DNA from: Acanthacorydalis orientalis
Taxonomy: Eukaryota; Arthropoda; Insecta; Megaloptera; Corydalidae
NCBI GenBank assembly: GCA_034766995.1
Contig: CM068314.1
Span: 35,954,208 to 36,018,207 of the forward strand
Reading direction: 5' to 3'
Length of the DNA: 64,000 nucleotides
Shown here: positions 23,589 to 34,483 of the stretch, piece after piece
Layout of the letters: each line of letters starts with the position of its first letter
How positions within the stretch are numbered: position 1 is the first letter of the stretch
Made by a program: the position numbers and the translations under genes
Notes under the pieces: model-generated
The model's input: only the letters and a program-made list of their open reading frames with translations
The model's database searches: none
What the model was told of the DNA's origin: nothing

Positions 23589-24224
23589 CTACATTCAAGG
23601 CATCGAGTGTAATTATCAAGAGTCGCAAAAGAATATTTATTAAATTTAGTAGTTGATAAAATTACATTTAAAAATATCTAATTTAACTTGTACAAAATAA
23701 TTATGCTCTTACAAAGTCTAAAAATCAAAAAAAAACAATATATAAATATTCGATACTTCTCTTTAAGAGAAAATAATAATATTTATGTTCAAATGATTTT
23801 GTTTCCGGAAATTTGTTTTATAAAAAAAGACAATTAATACATGATTATATAAAATTACTATATAATAAATACAATTATTCTGTGATATCTCTCCGAAAAA
23901 AAATCGTATACGATACCTCAAGCCGGAATAAATGACAAAGAACGAAAAAATCAAACAGATAATCAATAAGGGCATTTCAATCTATCACTTTGAGCAACGT
24001 TATGTATTCCAACAAATACACTTCCGTTGACAGGAAGTCTTGGAGTGGATTTTGTTCCTTCTAAGTTACTTAAATAAATACATTCATTTTATTTCAATAC
24101 ACAAATACATAAATAATAAAAATGGTATAATATTAATATTTACCAATGTTCAATGAATCGACGTTTTATAAATAAAATATTATTTTTGTAAACGTATATA
24201 CCTATATACGCAGATATACTACAT

Positions 24225-24251
24225 TATATATATATATATATATATGATGTG

Positions 24252-24299
<48 letters not shown>
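24225..24299. repeat. Two (TA)n arrays
   Basis: TA 24225-24245 and 24255-24299 with a GATGTGTAA break. Confidence 0.96.
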
Positions 24300-24303
<4 letters not shown>

Positions 24304-24464
24304 CAAACATTTTATGTTGTTTCTTATTCATCTTTTATTGGGAAATTTTAATGTATTCTCCAATAAATAATTTGTTATTTTACCTTCTACGAAATTATTT
24401 ATACATTAAAAGATAAAAAAGTTTTTATGGACAACTGTGATTTATGCTGAATTATTAACCACTA

Positions 24465-24472
<8 letters not shown>

Positions 24473-24525
<53 letters not shown>
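24473..24525. repeat. (TA)n array immediately upstream of the RTE fragment
   Basis: 52 bp of TA ending about 10 bp before the recognisable RTE coding sequence. Confidence 0.97.
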
Positions 24526-24529
<4 letters not shown>

Positions 24530-24534
24530 CTACT

Positions 24535-24717
24535 GACTGGGAACCAAGGAATATGAAAAGACCGAGAAAGAGACCAATGAACAGATGGGATAAGGATATT
24601 AAAAACTTTCTTGGAAAACTGTGGAAAAGAGAGGCACTGAATCGAACAAAATGGAAAATCATGGAAGAGGCCTTTATCCAGCAGTGGATTAACAGGGGCT
24701 GCTGCTGCTGCTGCTGA
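24535..24717 (+). pseudogene. RTE-type LINE ORF2, extreme C-terminal fragment
   Basis: An open 60-codon segment starts DWEPRNMKRPRKRPMNRWDK, continues IKNFLGKLWKREALNRTKW and EEAFIQQWINRG, then five Cys and a TGA stop at 24715. The pattern GRPxxRWxDD...W...AxxRxxWxxxxEAxxQQW is the hallmark of the C-terminal end of RTE-clade ORF2 proteins. The Cys codons come from a (TGC)n tract merging into TGATGA, matching the short triplet tails typical of RTE 3' ends. Upstream coding sequence is absent: the fragment begins just after a (TA)n array, so it is either a very short 5'-truncated insertion or a relic cut by array growth. Confidence 0.85.
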
Positions 24718-24734
24718 TGATATATATCTACATA

Positions 24735-24738
<4 letters not shown>

Positions 24739-24799
<61 letters not shown>

Positions 24800-24808
24800 A
24801 TATATATA
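24739..24808. repeat. (TA)n arrays immediately downstream of the RTE fragment
   Basis: TA 24741-24784 and 24790-24808 with a CATATACA break. Confidence 0.96.
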
Positions 24809-24896
24809 ATACAGCTTGTAAGAAAAACTTTAATAACAGCAGACGAATATTTGTCTAAGAGATATCCAGTGTGTAAAGGTTGGTACTTAATATACG

Positions 24897-24980
24897 TGTA
24901 CATACATACATACATACATACATACAAACATACATACATATATATATATATATATGTGTGTGTGTGTATGTGTGTGTGTT
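24897..24980. repeat. (CATA)n-(TA)n-(TG)n compound microsatellite
   Basis: CATA tetranucleotides to about 24939, TA to 24955, then imperfect TG to 24980. Confidence 0.95.
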
Positions 24981-25236
24981 GTGTACTTCAAACCAGATTA
25001 GAAACATTTTCAAATGAGCATTTTTTAAGTTTCAACGTTCATCAGCAAGTATAGTCCTCAATTGTTCTTATCTTTAATTGTATGTTTTTCTCCGGAATAT
25101 TATAATTTGAGTATTTATAATAAAATAAACAATTTGAAAAAATGCTTTGAAACGAATTTAATTAAAACTGCATTTATAACTTTTTTTCCAAACGTGGATA
25201 TATCACCTTCGTGCTCTAAGGGCGTGATATACATAT

Positions 25237-25237
<1 letters not shown>

Positions 25238-25303
<66 letters not shown>
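25238..25303. repeat. (CA)n-(TA)n array flanking a mariner on the left
   Basis: Short CA then about 56 bp of TA ending 3 bp before the mariner terminal repeat. Confidence 0.97.
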
Positions 25304-25305
<2 letters not shown>

Positions 25306-25306
<1 letters not shown>

Positions 25307-26158
25307 GAGGTGTGGTAACTGAATAACGAGAATTTCTTTATAAATTCTTTATTAAATAAAAATACATTAATCTATGCTGTCGCACCTTCACAATAGTCTC
25401 CGTCGAGCATGATGCACTTGCGCCGAGCTTCTGTTATTTTTGGTAAAAATAGTGAAATTGTCTGAAGTGAATGCATTTAAAACCAGCGTTGTGTGCCTTT
25501 GGGTGTCTTGAATGTCTTCAAAAGGCTGACCTTTCATCGAAGACTTCATCCGAGGAGGGGATCCGATCTAAGGGGAATGAGGTAGTACCGGATTTTTTTT
25601 TATTAAAAACTCTTGTACGAGTAACAACGAGAGAGCTGGAGAGTTACTGTGATCCAAAATCCATCCTTCAGTCACTAAATTCGGACGAACTCTCACAATT
25701 CTGTCTCAAACGCTCCAGTTCAATCAAGTAAAACACCGTCTTGAATGTTTGGTTCGATGGAACGAACTTTTTGTGGATCACTCCTTGGATATCGCAGAAA
25801 CAAATTAACATTGTCATGGTTTTTGATTTTGGCATTCTGTAATAAACATTCTTGTGACAAACATTCGTCTCTGTAAACATTCTTTAAGTTTGTGAGAATT
25901 ATCGATGGTTTTTCGCCCGATTTCACCAAAAATTTAATGACCGTTCCTTGTTCAATTTTTCTTATCGCACATTTTCACGGCGTGACAAATTTTAAAACAA
26001 TTTTCAAAACTTCACTGACGATCGAAAACTTAATCTCACGCATTGAATATTCCCAAGTATATGCAATAACTACGAAATATATTCTCACCAGATAGAAGCA
26101 CCAGTGTTGCTCAGTAGTGCGTTAGAAAGAAATTCTGATTATTCAATTGCCACACCTC
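25306..26158 (-). mobile_element. Internally deleted mariner inserted in a TA array
   Basis: About 850 bp with matching ends. Left from 25307: GAGGTGTGGTAACTGAATAA. Right, as reverse complement from 26158: GAGGTGTGGCAATTGAATAA. The match continues as AGAATTTCTTT on both sides. Full-length mariners are about 1.3 kb, so several hundred bases are missing. (TA)n arrays lie directly on both sides (25238-25303 and 26169-26208), so the element appears to have inserted into a TA microsatellite. Its TIR family differs from the other mariners here. Confidence 0.9.
25400..26045 (-). pseudogene. mariner transposase pseudogene with internal deletions
   Basis: On the minus strand, N-terminal sequence beginning MREIKFS and VIKFLVKSGEKPS, then LKNVYRDECLSQE (the DNA-binding N-terminus). 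It jumps directly to KTMTMLICFCDIQGVIHKKF and VPSNQTFKTVFYLIELERLR, the segment after the first catalytic Asp. The intervening DNA-binding and first-Asp region is deleted. Further on, PNLVTEGWILDHSNSPALSL is the degraded second-Asp block (normally HxDNAPAH). The third block (normally YSPDLAPxDFFLFP) is shortened to PHSP before RMKSSMKGQPFEDIQ. All three catalytic Asp positions are lost or altered, so the gene is dead. Confidence 0.85.
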
Positions 26159-26166
26159 GTGTGTAC

Positions 26167-26168
<2 letters not shown>

Positions 26169-26208
<40 letters not shown>
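26169..26208. repeat. (TA)n array flanking the mariner on the right
   Basis: 40 bp of TA followed by TGGCTTTAAA, a flank shared with the array ending at 63109. Confidence 0.96.
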
Positions 26209-26211
<3 letters not shown>

Positions 26212-26490
26212 TTTAAATTTTCTAGTAAACGATATTGTTTCATACGTCCAAATATTGATATATAATATACCACATGTGCTCCTTTGCCCTAGTTATTTAT
26301 AACATAGAACATATGCGTTGCTTTTGAGTTTTTATAAATTCGTAAAGAAGCGGAAAAAATATTCCACGAGTGGCACGTTCTCCAGTAAAATACTTTCTAT
26401 ATGAAAAATGGCATCTTAAAGAGACGGAAAATAAGGCAGATCATTCATTTTAAGATGCTTGATCCATGCGAAAGTTTTTGGTTCCTACAG

Positions 26491-26544
26491 ACTGTGACTG
26501 TCAGAGATGTGTAACCGGACCGCTGGGTTTAATGGGACAAGAGG
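26491..26544 (+). CDS. Candidate collagen-like exon, 54 bp
   Basis: A canonical acceptor (TTTTTGGTTCCTACAG, ending 26490) and a donor-like site (G|GTAAAA at 26545) bound exactly 54 bp, a size classically common for collagen exons. Entering in phase (2 nt completing a codon), it encodes CDCQRCVTGPLGLMGQEG. That is a Cys cluster followed by G-X-Y triplets, with the Gly codon split at the donor as often seen in type IV collagens. The frame and triplets continue past the donor (KIGIEP). A start-to-stop reading of the same frame exists from 26466 (MRKFLVPTDCDC) to a stop at 26638. No other collagen exon was found in the window, so this may be an isolated exon in long introns, or coincidence. The strand and function are inference. 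Confidence 0.3.
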
Positions 26545-26648
26545 GTAAAATTGGCATAGAGCCAACGGATAGCAAAGTCAACGAACACACGGATTCACGA
26601 GTATTTTATGACGAGGTTCTCGATTGTGGAGCGAAGTGAAGACTGCAT

Positions 26649-26651
<3 letters not shown>

Positions 26652-26702
<51 letters not shown>
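26652..26702. repeat. (TA)n microsatellite
   Basis: About 50 bp of TA just after the collagen-like patch. Confidence 0.97.
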
Positions 26703-26704
<2 letters not shown>

Positions 26705-27663
26705 ACTAAATTGATTAACTATGAGGCCAATCGTAATGTTTATAAAAATTATTAAAAGAATGGATGTGAAAGAATTATAGATGAATTAAGGGTTTATGAG
26801 TCATTCAAGTCGCAATTTAAAAAGTTAGGTCGTTTAAGATTTGCAGAGAAATATAATTTAATCTTTTTTATTGTAAATTTTATTTAACTTTATTATTATA
26901 AAAATAAACTTGACAACATTTGTGTAACTATATATAATTTGTTTTGAGTACATGCATATCCATTAATTCACTTATACACACATAAATAAATGTGTGTATA
27001 AGTACATACGTGTATTTGAGTAATATATTTGAATGAATAAAATATTTATATATTCCCAATAAACATAATTTTTATACATTATAAAAAAATAAATACAAAA
27101 GTTTACTTCCATATAAAATATACTTCAACATTCTTCATGACATACGAAACGTGGTTTCACAAATTATTCATAAAACACAAGAATATTAAATAAAAAAAAA
27201 TATTAAAATAAAATTAAGTAAGCATACATATAAATAATTAATTTATTTGTGTATTTCAATCTACATTACACATTGTCTCTTTCTGTTATAAGAATGAAAA
27301 CGTAATGGTTTATTAACTACTTTCTTACTACAATTTAATTTAATACTTTGAATTTAATAAGTGCTGTTGAATTATAAAAGCAGATTACTTTGAAAATAGT
27401 GTAATGTGATTCTAACAATATACAATTTCTTAATGTATTTATTTTCTGAAAGATGCGAAAATGGTTTCACTTTACTGTACCAATCCTTGTTTATGTATTT
27501 TCAGCACGCTAAGTTAATATTTAACGGAGATATTGAAGTAAAAATGACGGATGTCTTGTCATTAGTTTATAACCCGATTTGATAATATTACTGTATTTTG
27601 TTTCAGTTGGAATTTATAAGATATTTATTTTTAGTTTGCTGCAGTCGAAAACGAATAATATGT

Positions 27664-27664
27664 A

Positions 27665-27738
<74 letters not shown>
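27664..27738. repeat. (TG)n-(TA)n compound microsatellite
   Basis: Short TG to 27672, then about 66 bp of TA. Confidence 0.97.
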
Positions 27739-27740
<2 letters not shown>

Positions 27741-28204
27741 CAACTTATATACATAATAATTATGTTTTTATATGAAAGATTTGCGAACATTCACTTTAAT
27801 GTAAATACTTTTTGAAAATTTCATTTATACAATTCACAAAAAAAAATGTCTGTGTTGAATATTTACACGATCGAATAGTCTTTTTAACTACATCGCTTTT
27901 AAAGCTGAACTCCTTACCGAGAAAAATCTCTTTTTTATCATGCCTGTTTAATCTATTGCTTCACTTTAAGCGAAGGGTCACCTGCACGTGTTTTATCTTT
28001 TTTTGTTAAATGAAAAGAGACATAATTCGAAGAAGATTCAATCTAACAGCTTACTCATCAATCTGATATACTAGCATTGCAACAGAAGTCATGGTCGATA
28101 TCGTGTATTGATCACTTATTTTGAACTGACATATTTTTTCATTTGAAATACCATGATAAAACAAAGCATTTGAAATTGTTTATACACACATTCGCCGTCG
28201 CACA

Positions 28205-28205
28205 G

Positions 28206-28263
<58 letters not shown>
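28205..28263. repeat. (CA)n-(TA)n compound microsatellite
   Basis: CA to about 28223, then TA to 28263. Confidence 0.96.
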
Positions 28264-28269
<6 letters not shown>

Positions 28270-30423
28270 GTTTTAAAGGTCTACAAACAAGATATTTGTT
28301 AAAGCTAATAGAACCGTTAAATACAAATTAATTTTATGGAATATGTACTGGATTCATTTCACATTTTAGCATTAATCTAATACCTTAATGGTTACATTAT
28401 ATACTATGAGATATTTAAAGAGATAATTTAAAACGTATTTAAATCTTAAAATACACTAAGTAAATCTTATATACATATATGGAAAACAACACGTTACATA
28501 AATTAAGGTCATATTTTGTCTGCATTATTTAGTAGTGAGTATTAAATACCGGAAAAGTGAGTCAACAATTGTTTGATATTTGTGCGATAGGAAATACAGA
28601 ATATATGTATGGTAATTTTTGATGTTTAAATTACGAACATTCAAAAGCTAAAAAATATTTAATTACAAGTGAATGTCACTGGTTTTTATTGTATTAAAGG
28701 AATCGATAATTTCAGATTATAATTACATTGAATATAATATTAATATAATAAATACAAGAGTTATCACAGATATTTTCGGTTATTATTTCGATTTCCTTAT
28801 AATAATGGTTATTATTATTTCTTTTAATGGTATTTTAAAACTATTTTGAGTGATATGTTGGCACAATAGTGAGTGATTTGGAGAAAATTACAACTTACTG
28901 AAAAATGAACTTTTGTGACAGCGTTTTTAACAGTAATGGGAAATTTATTTACAATGAAAACACTTTTCTTATTCAGAATAAAATTAATGCAGTTGTAAAT
29001 GACTTGTTTTAAAATTATTTTGTACGTAGAAAAACATTTCTTTTAAAATGATATTAGACGCAATGTATAAATATTGAAACTAGACAGCTCATTATTTGAT
29101 TTTATAACAAGTATATTAAGAGTTCATCGGCACGTGACGAAAATAAAACTTTCGTTATTTAATGTCAAAAATACAGAGATTAAAAATATAAACATTCTTA
29201 AATGCTGAACTACATGCATGCATGCAGTCATTTCAAATATATGTGTATATAATTGATATCAATTAATTTATTTTTGGTGGAAGGACCGTTAAAGTAACTA
29301 CTTTTTATATCAACTGTTTCCATACACAATTTAAACGTATTTTTTTAATTGCAACAAATAAATACAAATACCCATTTAAAAAATGATACGATCTACACGT
29401 AATGCACACACATGCATACGTTTTTTAATTCAAGCTGTAGCGTGACAAAAATGTAAGCGTATATTTAATAATGTAGGGGAGTACATGTAAAAACATGTAG
29501 TCGGCATTAAAAATGAATGCCCGCTGTAAATTAGTCAGGATTAAGCATTTTTTTTAAAAAATACTGCAATTGTTTTATCAATAATTTATGAATAGACTTT
29601 AATGAATGTATATTTCAAATAAATTTCATTTTTTTTAGAATCAATAGTCTCAACATATATAAAGAAGAGAAAAATATTATACACACTTTTTAAACAAATT
29701 AACAGGGTTTGTATAATCTTATGAATTTAAAAACTTTTACGGCAAAAATATATTTTCATTCTTATAATTCAGATTAGTATGTAAGTGCACTTTGTTAAAA
29801 AAAGACAAAAACACTACAAAGTAAGTATAAAATATGATCAATTTTGTTAAGTAGCTTGTCATAAAATCATTCTGAATGAAATAAAACGAGCAATAAACAT
29901 TTTACGATACTGTGACATTTTATAACTAATAGATAAAATAATTTCATTCACGATCATTTGAATAACGTACGATCGTGGAAATTATGTCTACTTCAGGACA
30001 ATGTACTTCTAAAATTTGTAATTGCAGATTTATGTATTCTTGTGAAGATATTTAAGTTTCGGTACATCTATGAAGATATATTTAATAATATATTGCATTA
30101 ACCCACTTCACATGAATTTGTCGTTGGCAGTCTAACAGTACTCTAAACATTGGAGTTAAAATGAAACAAGTTCCATTTATCATGCTAAATATAATTCACT
30201 CATACCTTTTACTGACAATATTTGCATTCTAGCGATAATTATAATACGGTTATCTTCATAAAATTATATGAATTATTTTAGTACACCAACACATTACTGA
30301 CATTTTGAGAAAACAATACAGAGAGAATTTTTAAAGATATTAGATATAATGAACAGTTAATCGATACTAATAAGATATTAACACTTAGATAAAAATTAAC
30401 ATACACACACATATACATATATA

Positions 30424-30449
30424 ATGTGTGTGTATATATATATATATAA
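30424..30449. repeat. (TG)n-(TA)n microsatellite
   Basis: TG to 30432 followed by TA to about 30449. Confidence 0.92.
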
Positions 30450-30841
30450 ATATACACACAATCATACAAAAAGATATAAATCTTTCTACTACCCTAAAAA
30501 TGAATATTCTTTATTTCCGGACTGAGGAGTTGTGCGATGAAATAATAACCATCTCATAAACCTGACGGACAACACTGCAACTTTGATGAGAAAAGAGTAG
30601 AGAAGTATCAAGCGAGAAGTCAAGGCTCAGCTGTATAGTTTTATCACTAATTACAATGAACACTGATATTACTTTTCAAAAATAAAGATTAATATCTTAA
30701 GTGCTACGATTTCATATATAATAAATATACTTTTTTAATATTTTTTTGTTTGGTTGGGAAACAATTTAATATTTTTGTAAAAGAAATATGATCTTATCAT
30801 TAAGAAAAATGAAAAATAATAATGAATAATATCACAAGCAC

Positions 30842-30885
30842 ATATATATATATATATATATACATATATACATATATATATACAT

Positions 30886-30930
<45 letters not shown>

Positions 30931-30932
30931 CA
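30842..30932. repeat. Complex (TA)n/(CA)n microsatellite
   Basis: TA with several TACA interruptions, a CA run at 30885-30901, then TA with one G substitution. Confidence 0.95.
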
Positions 30933-31822
30933 AATAAATAACTTTATTTTAACATACTCTAATCAAAGAAATAGCTTGTTAATTTATTTTCATATTTAAA
31001 TTTTAAGTTATATTTACTAGCGCCAACATAAACTAATTTGTTAAATCTGTAAAAAAATAGTTTTATTTTTTAATATATCTATTAAAATTTTGTACAAGAT
31101 AACTCTTAATGAATTTATACTGAACAGCGATATCAGTAACCACGTTTTCAGATTAATTATTTACAGAATTACACCAAATAGACTGTAAATCATTTTTGAA
31201 CTGAATTATTAAAATCAATTTGTCAACCCTTCAAAAAAGATATTGAATATATGTAATAAATATGTTTTTTAAGACAATCGCAATTTTTGAATAACTGTCT
31301 AATAAATCGTTTTTATTAGTGCTGGAAACAATATTTTCACTTTATAATACAATAAAATATAATTCATCATTAAAATGGTACATCGAAATTCTAATTTTTA
31401 TTATTCGATGGAATTTGAATGAATTCAAAATTTGTAACACTTTAAAACGCATTCCAATACTTTAATTATTTGAAAACTTAAAAAAAAATATTCATATAGT
31501 TTCATAATTTAATTTTATTGATTAAGAATTACACTTTTTATAAGAAAAAGTAAAAGGTCCCTTTTTAAAATATACTATTAATTATCAAACATCATTAGTT
31601 AATGTAAATAAAATTTGGTTATTTTTTAGAATTATGAAGAACATACTCTTAAGTAAAGAACATACTTCATAAAATAAATGTTTATATATTATGGACTTAA
31701 AAAATGAATTATTTCCCTATACATAATTAATAGTTTTTCTTATTATAAGAATTCAATCATTTTAATAATTTTATATGTGATATTGGACTAAATTTCATAT
31801 ATAAAAAAATTAAACCTTTGTT

Positions 31823-31824
<2 letters not shown>

Positions 31825-31881
<57 letters not shown>
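31825..31881. repeat. (TA)n microsatellite
   Basis: 57 bp of TA. Confidence 0.97.
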
Positions 31882-31885
<4 letters not shown>

Positions 31886-33263
31886 TTAAAAAAGTTCGAA
31901 AGTATTTTGTCGCATAAAAAAATAATGTATTTTGGATATCAAATTAACTAATATTTATAAAAAAATCAAGAAAATGTATATCTCATTACAGAGTATTAGG
32001 TTTTATATTTCTTTCAATTTAATTTTTGAACTATTTTTTAACTTTATGTAGGCATACATTAATAATTGTTAACATATTTGTTAATGGAAGAAAAATCAAA
32101 ATTATTTTAAATGATAATATAACCAAATGAAGTCACATTGCGCGACAGTACAAATATTCTATGACATGATACGAACGTGAAACAAAGTAATATATTCTAT
32201 TAATAACAGGAACAATAATTTCTATTAACAAATTCTTTGTGACAGGTAGGTTTCATTCTCTACTGTTAACATTATTTCTATGCTATACTCAAAACTTGAC
32301 AAGTGAGAATGTGAAATACCACAAATAATCGTTGTTGTAACAACAACTACCCCTAACGTTGGCTTTAATTTATAGAACACCTCATAATGTTTTCATTAAG
32401 GGCGGTTATTAGATGTCCTGCTAAGCACACTAGGACCGTTACTCGTAGAATATATCACAAAATGTATACATTTACACATATCTGAAGGTATATTAGCACA
32501 ATGCACAGAGTGTGTAATATGGAAACAGCGTGAAATAAGTTCGTAAAGCTCAGTACACACGTCTAAATGTAATCATAAGAAACATTTTACACAAAAAATA
32601 CTCTACATACCTTCTATATCTCTTTAAATTTATGATTATTTTACACGTTTAAACATTTTCTTTTTAAAACATGTTTCTTATCCTACTTTGACTAAAAATC
32701 CAAAGAAATTTTAATAACGTACTAGTTGTTATTATAATTCTTTAAATAGTTCTATTTTCACATCACAAACCGCACCAAAAATTTTCGATTAAAAATATCT
32801 AATAAAATGTTACTGATTATTATCGTTTTAATTTATGCACATTTCGATGGCTAATAGCATCCACAGAGCACTAAACTACAGAAAAATCTCATTTGTATAA
32901 ATAATTCTATTTTAAACTGGTTGATTGCGAGAATTATTTTTGATTATTATAATTTGCAAGATATTTTAATCCGGCAATGAATCATTAGATGCTGAAGGAT
33001 ATGTATTTATTGATAATAATTAAGTATTCAGATTTAACTGTTAATATAGAACAATTATAAATGTTAAAAATTTGTTAACACTTTCATAAAAAAAGTACTA
33101 TATATATATATGTTTTCAATCGATTTTTGTTTGTAAGTAGTATTTACATTTTCAATTTAAAGTTCAAAATAAAATATCTTTAAATATTTTCAAGGTTTAA
33201 TTTAAAAAGCAGTATTCATTGCAATTTTTCTTTTTAATTCTTGTGTGTTAAAAATGTAATAAT

Positions 33264-33266
<3 letters not shown>

Positions 33267-33319
<53 letters not shown>
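33267..33319. repeat. (TA)n microsatellite
   Basis: About 52 bp of TA preceded by a CTCTA start. Confidence 0.97.
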
Positions 33320-33322
<3 letters not shown>

Positions 33323-33512
33323 TTAACATAGAAAATAATATCCACTTTTTCTTCTAATCATTACTTTTTCTATTTTTTTCAGTTTTAATTATTTTGTATT
33401 CATTAAAGACAATTATTTTAGGGCAAGATAAAAACTATCATTTAGATATGGAGTGTACTATATTCGTTAATAAAAAGATTACAGCTCCAATATCACAAAT
33501 GTATTGTGATTA

Positions 33513-33516
<4 letters not shown>

Positions 33517-33588
<72 letters not shown>
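33517..33588. repeat. (TA)n microsatellite
   Basis: About 72 bp of TA, about 190 bp upstream of the CpG-rich promoter-like island. Confidence 0.97.
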
Positions 33589-33592
<4 letters not shown>

Positions 33593-33838
33593 GACATGTA
33601 CGAGTCATATTGTATTTTTTGTATGTTTAATCAAGTAATAACGATTTCATAAAATGACCAATTGACTTTCCAATTTGATTATAAAAGGCATAAAGCACGT
33701 AAAATTTGCTGACCTTTCGCTAACAAAACTAAAAACACGGTAATTCATCTAGAATATTTTCCGTCGCTTGAGCAGCTAGTGCAGTATCGTAAATGTTTCA
33801 ACCTTTATTCAGCGAGAGAGATCTCTATATTCGAACGA

Positions 33839-33856
33839 CCTCTATAAAAATAGAGG
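33839..33856 (+). promoter_or_regulatory. TATA box inside an 18-bp perfect inverted repeat
   Basis: CCTCTAT-AAAA-ATAGAGG: 7-bp arms are exactly complementary around AAAA. The embedded TATAAAAA is a consensus TATA box at the upstream edge of the CpG-rich island. Confidence 0.55.
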
Positions 33857-33930
33857 CAGGTTGGTTAGCAGACAGGAGGTGGTTTATCGGTCGGCCAATG
33901 GGTGGTGACGTGTTGCGGAAGGACTTCTTG

Positions 33931-34026
33931 GACGTCTAGTGTGCGTATGACGCGACGCGTTCGACAACGACGAGCGTGGGTGTTCAGAAAAAAAAAGCAG
34001 AAAGAGAAGAGAAACTACTAGACGTC
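33931..34026 (+). other. Inverted repeat of a GACGTC-containing 10-mer
   Basis: GACGTCTAGT at 33931-33940 and its exact complement ACTAGACGTC at 34017-34026, 76 bp apart. They could form a stem in the presumed leader RNA, or act as paired bZIP-type sites in DNA. Confidence 0.6.
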
Positions 34027-34423
34027 GCCTGCTTACAAATATGCGAACGTGGTGCCGCTGCCCGTGGTCGTCCGCAAACAATGCTTATAACTTATTCGAC
34101 GCACGCACACACTCCGCCAGTAGCTGTTGCCGCTGCTACCGCCTGCCGTCATTTTAGCACAACAAGGTGGTACAGTAAAGATAGACTGTGCTTAACGTTC
34201 GAGGTCACGCCGTTATTCTTCTTATAACGTGCTTTCTAGCTATACGTAATTCGAGAAGACGGTGATCTATCTCACGGATAATTGTAACGGAGGAGATTGA
34301 TTTCATATACAATTTACTTATTATAAATTAGTACAATAAGAATATGCATAGACTGAATATGAATTACGAATATTTATGACAAGTAAGACAATTACTCTTC
34401 ATTAATACAAAGTTTACTTATGT

Positions 34424-34428
<5 letters not shown>

Positions 34429-34481
<53 letters not shown>
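34429..34481. repeat. (TA)n microsatellite
   Basis: 53 bp of TA. Confidence 0.97.

Positions 34482-34483
<2 letters not shown>

Larger units (their letters stand above)
19629..24534. other. AT-rich non-coding stretch
   Basis: No gene called. It holds many TA-rich microsatellites and one motif cluster with three AGGTCA half-sites (22600-22645). An octamer ATTTGCAT lies at 20051-20058. The part 21180-21800 is somewhat less AT-rich, but no frame or motif there is recognisable. Confidence 0.65.
26209..33779. other. AT-rich stretch with one exon-like patch
   Basis: No complete gene. A GC-richer patch lies at about 26350-26640 with the collagen-like candidate exon. A 10-bp hairpin stem (GCATCTTAAA 26411-26420 with its complement at 26448-26457) lies just before it. 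28270-33260 is AT-rich with only microsatellites and small palindromes such as TACATGTAAAAACATGTA at 29482-29499. Confidence 0.6.
33780..34290 (+). promoter_or_regulatory. CpG-rich island: candidate TATA promoter and 5' untranslated exon
   Basis: This is the most gene-like non-transposon segment. About 500 bp are rich in G+C and CpG amid about 80% A+T. A TATA box (TATAAAAA, 33843-33850) lies inside a perfect 18-bp inverted repeat. GCAGAC, with its A at 33870, fits the insect initiator KCABHY at TATA-typical spacing (+27). Downstream are a CCAAT word (33895-33899) and two inverted copies of a GACGTC-containing 10-mer. Candidate splice donors near the end are AAG|GTGGTA (about 34165) and ACA|GTAAAG (about 34175). 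Frames of 83 codons (plus, 33976-34227) and 65 codons (minus, 33884-34081) overlap but look like by-products of high GC. I infer a promoter plus first non-coding exon of a plus-strand gene whose coding exons lie outside the window or in unseen small exons. Confidence 0.45.

Noticed and set aside
24897..24980. Regular CATA repeats considered as CRISPR-like
   Set aside because: Simple tetranucleotide microsatellite without spacers; the window is eukaryotic.
25471..25731. 86-codon plus-strand frame
   Set aside because: Antisense of the mariner transposase pseudogene; the minus-strand reading matches the transposase C-terminal half.
26411..26457. Hairpin of GCATCTTAAA with its complement
   Set aside because: The 10-bp stem has no extension and a 27-base unpaired loop; such stems are frequent in this composition.
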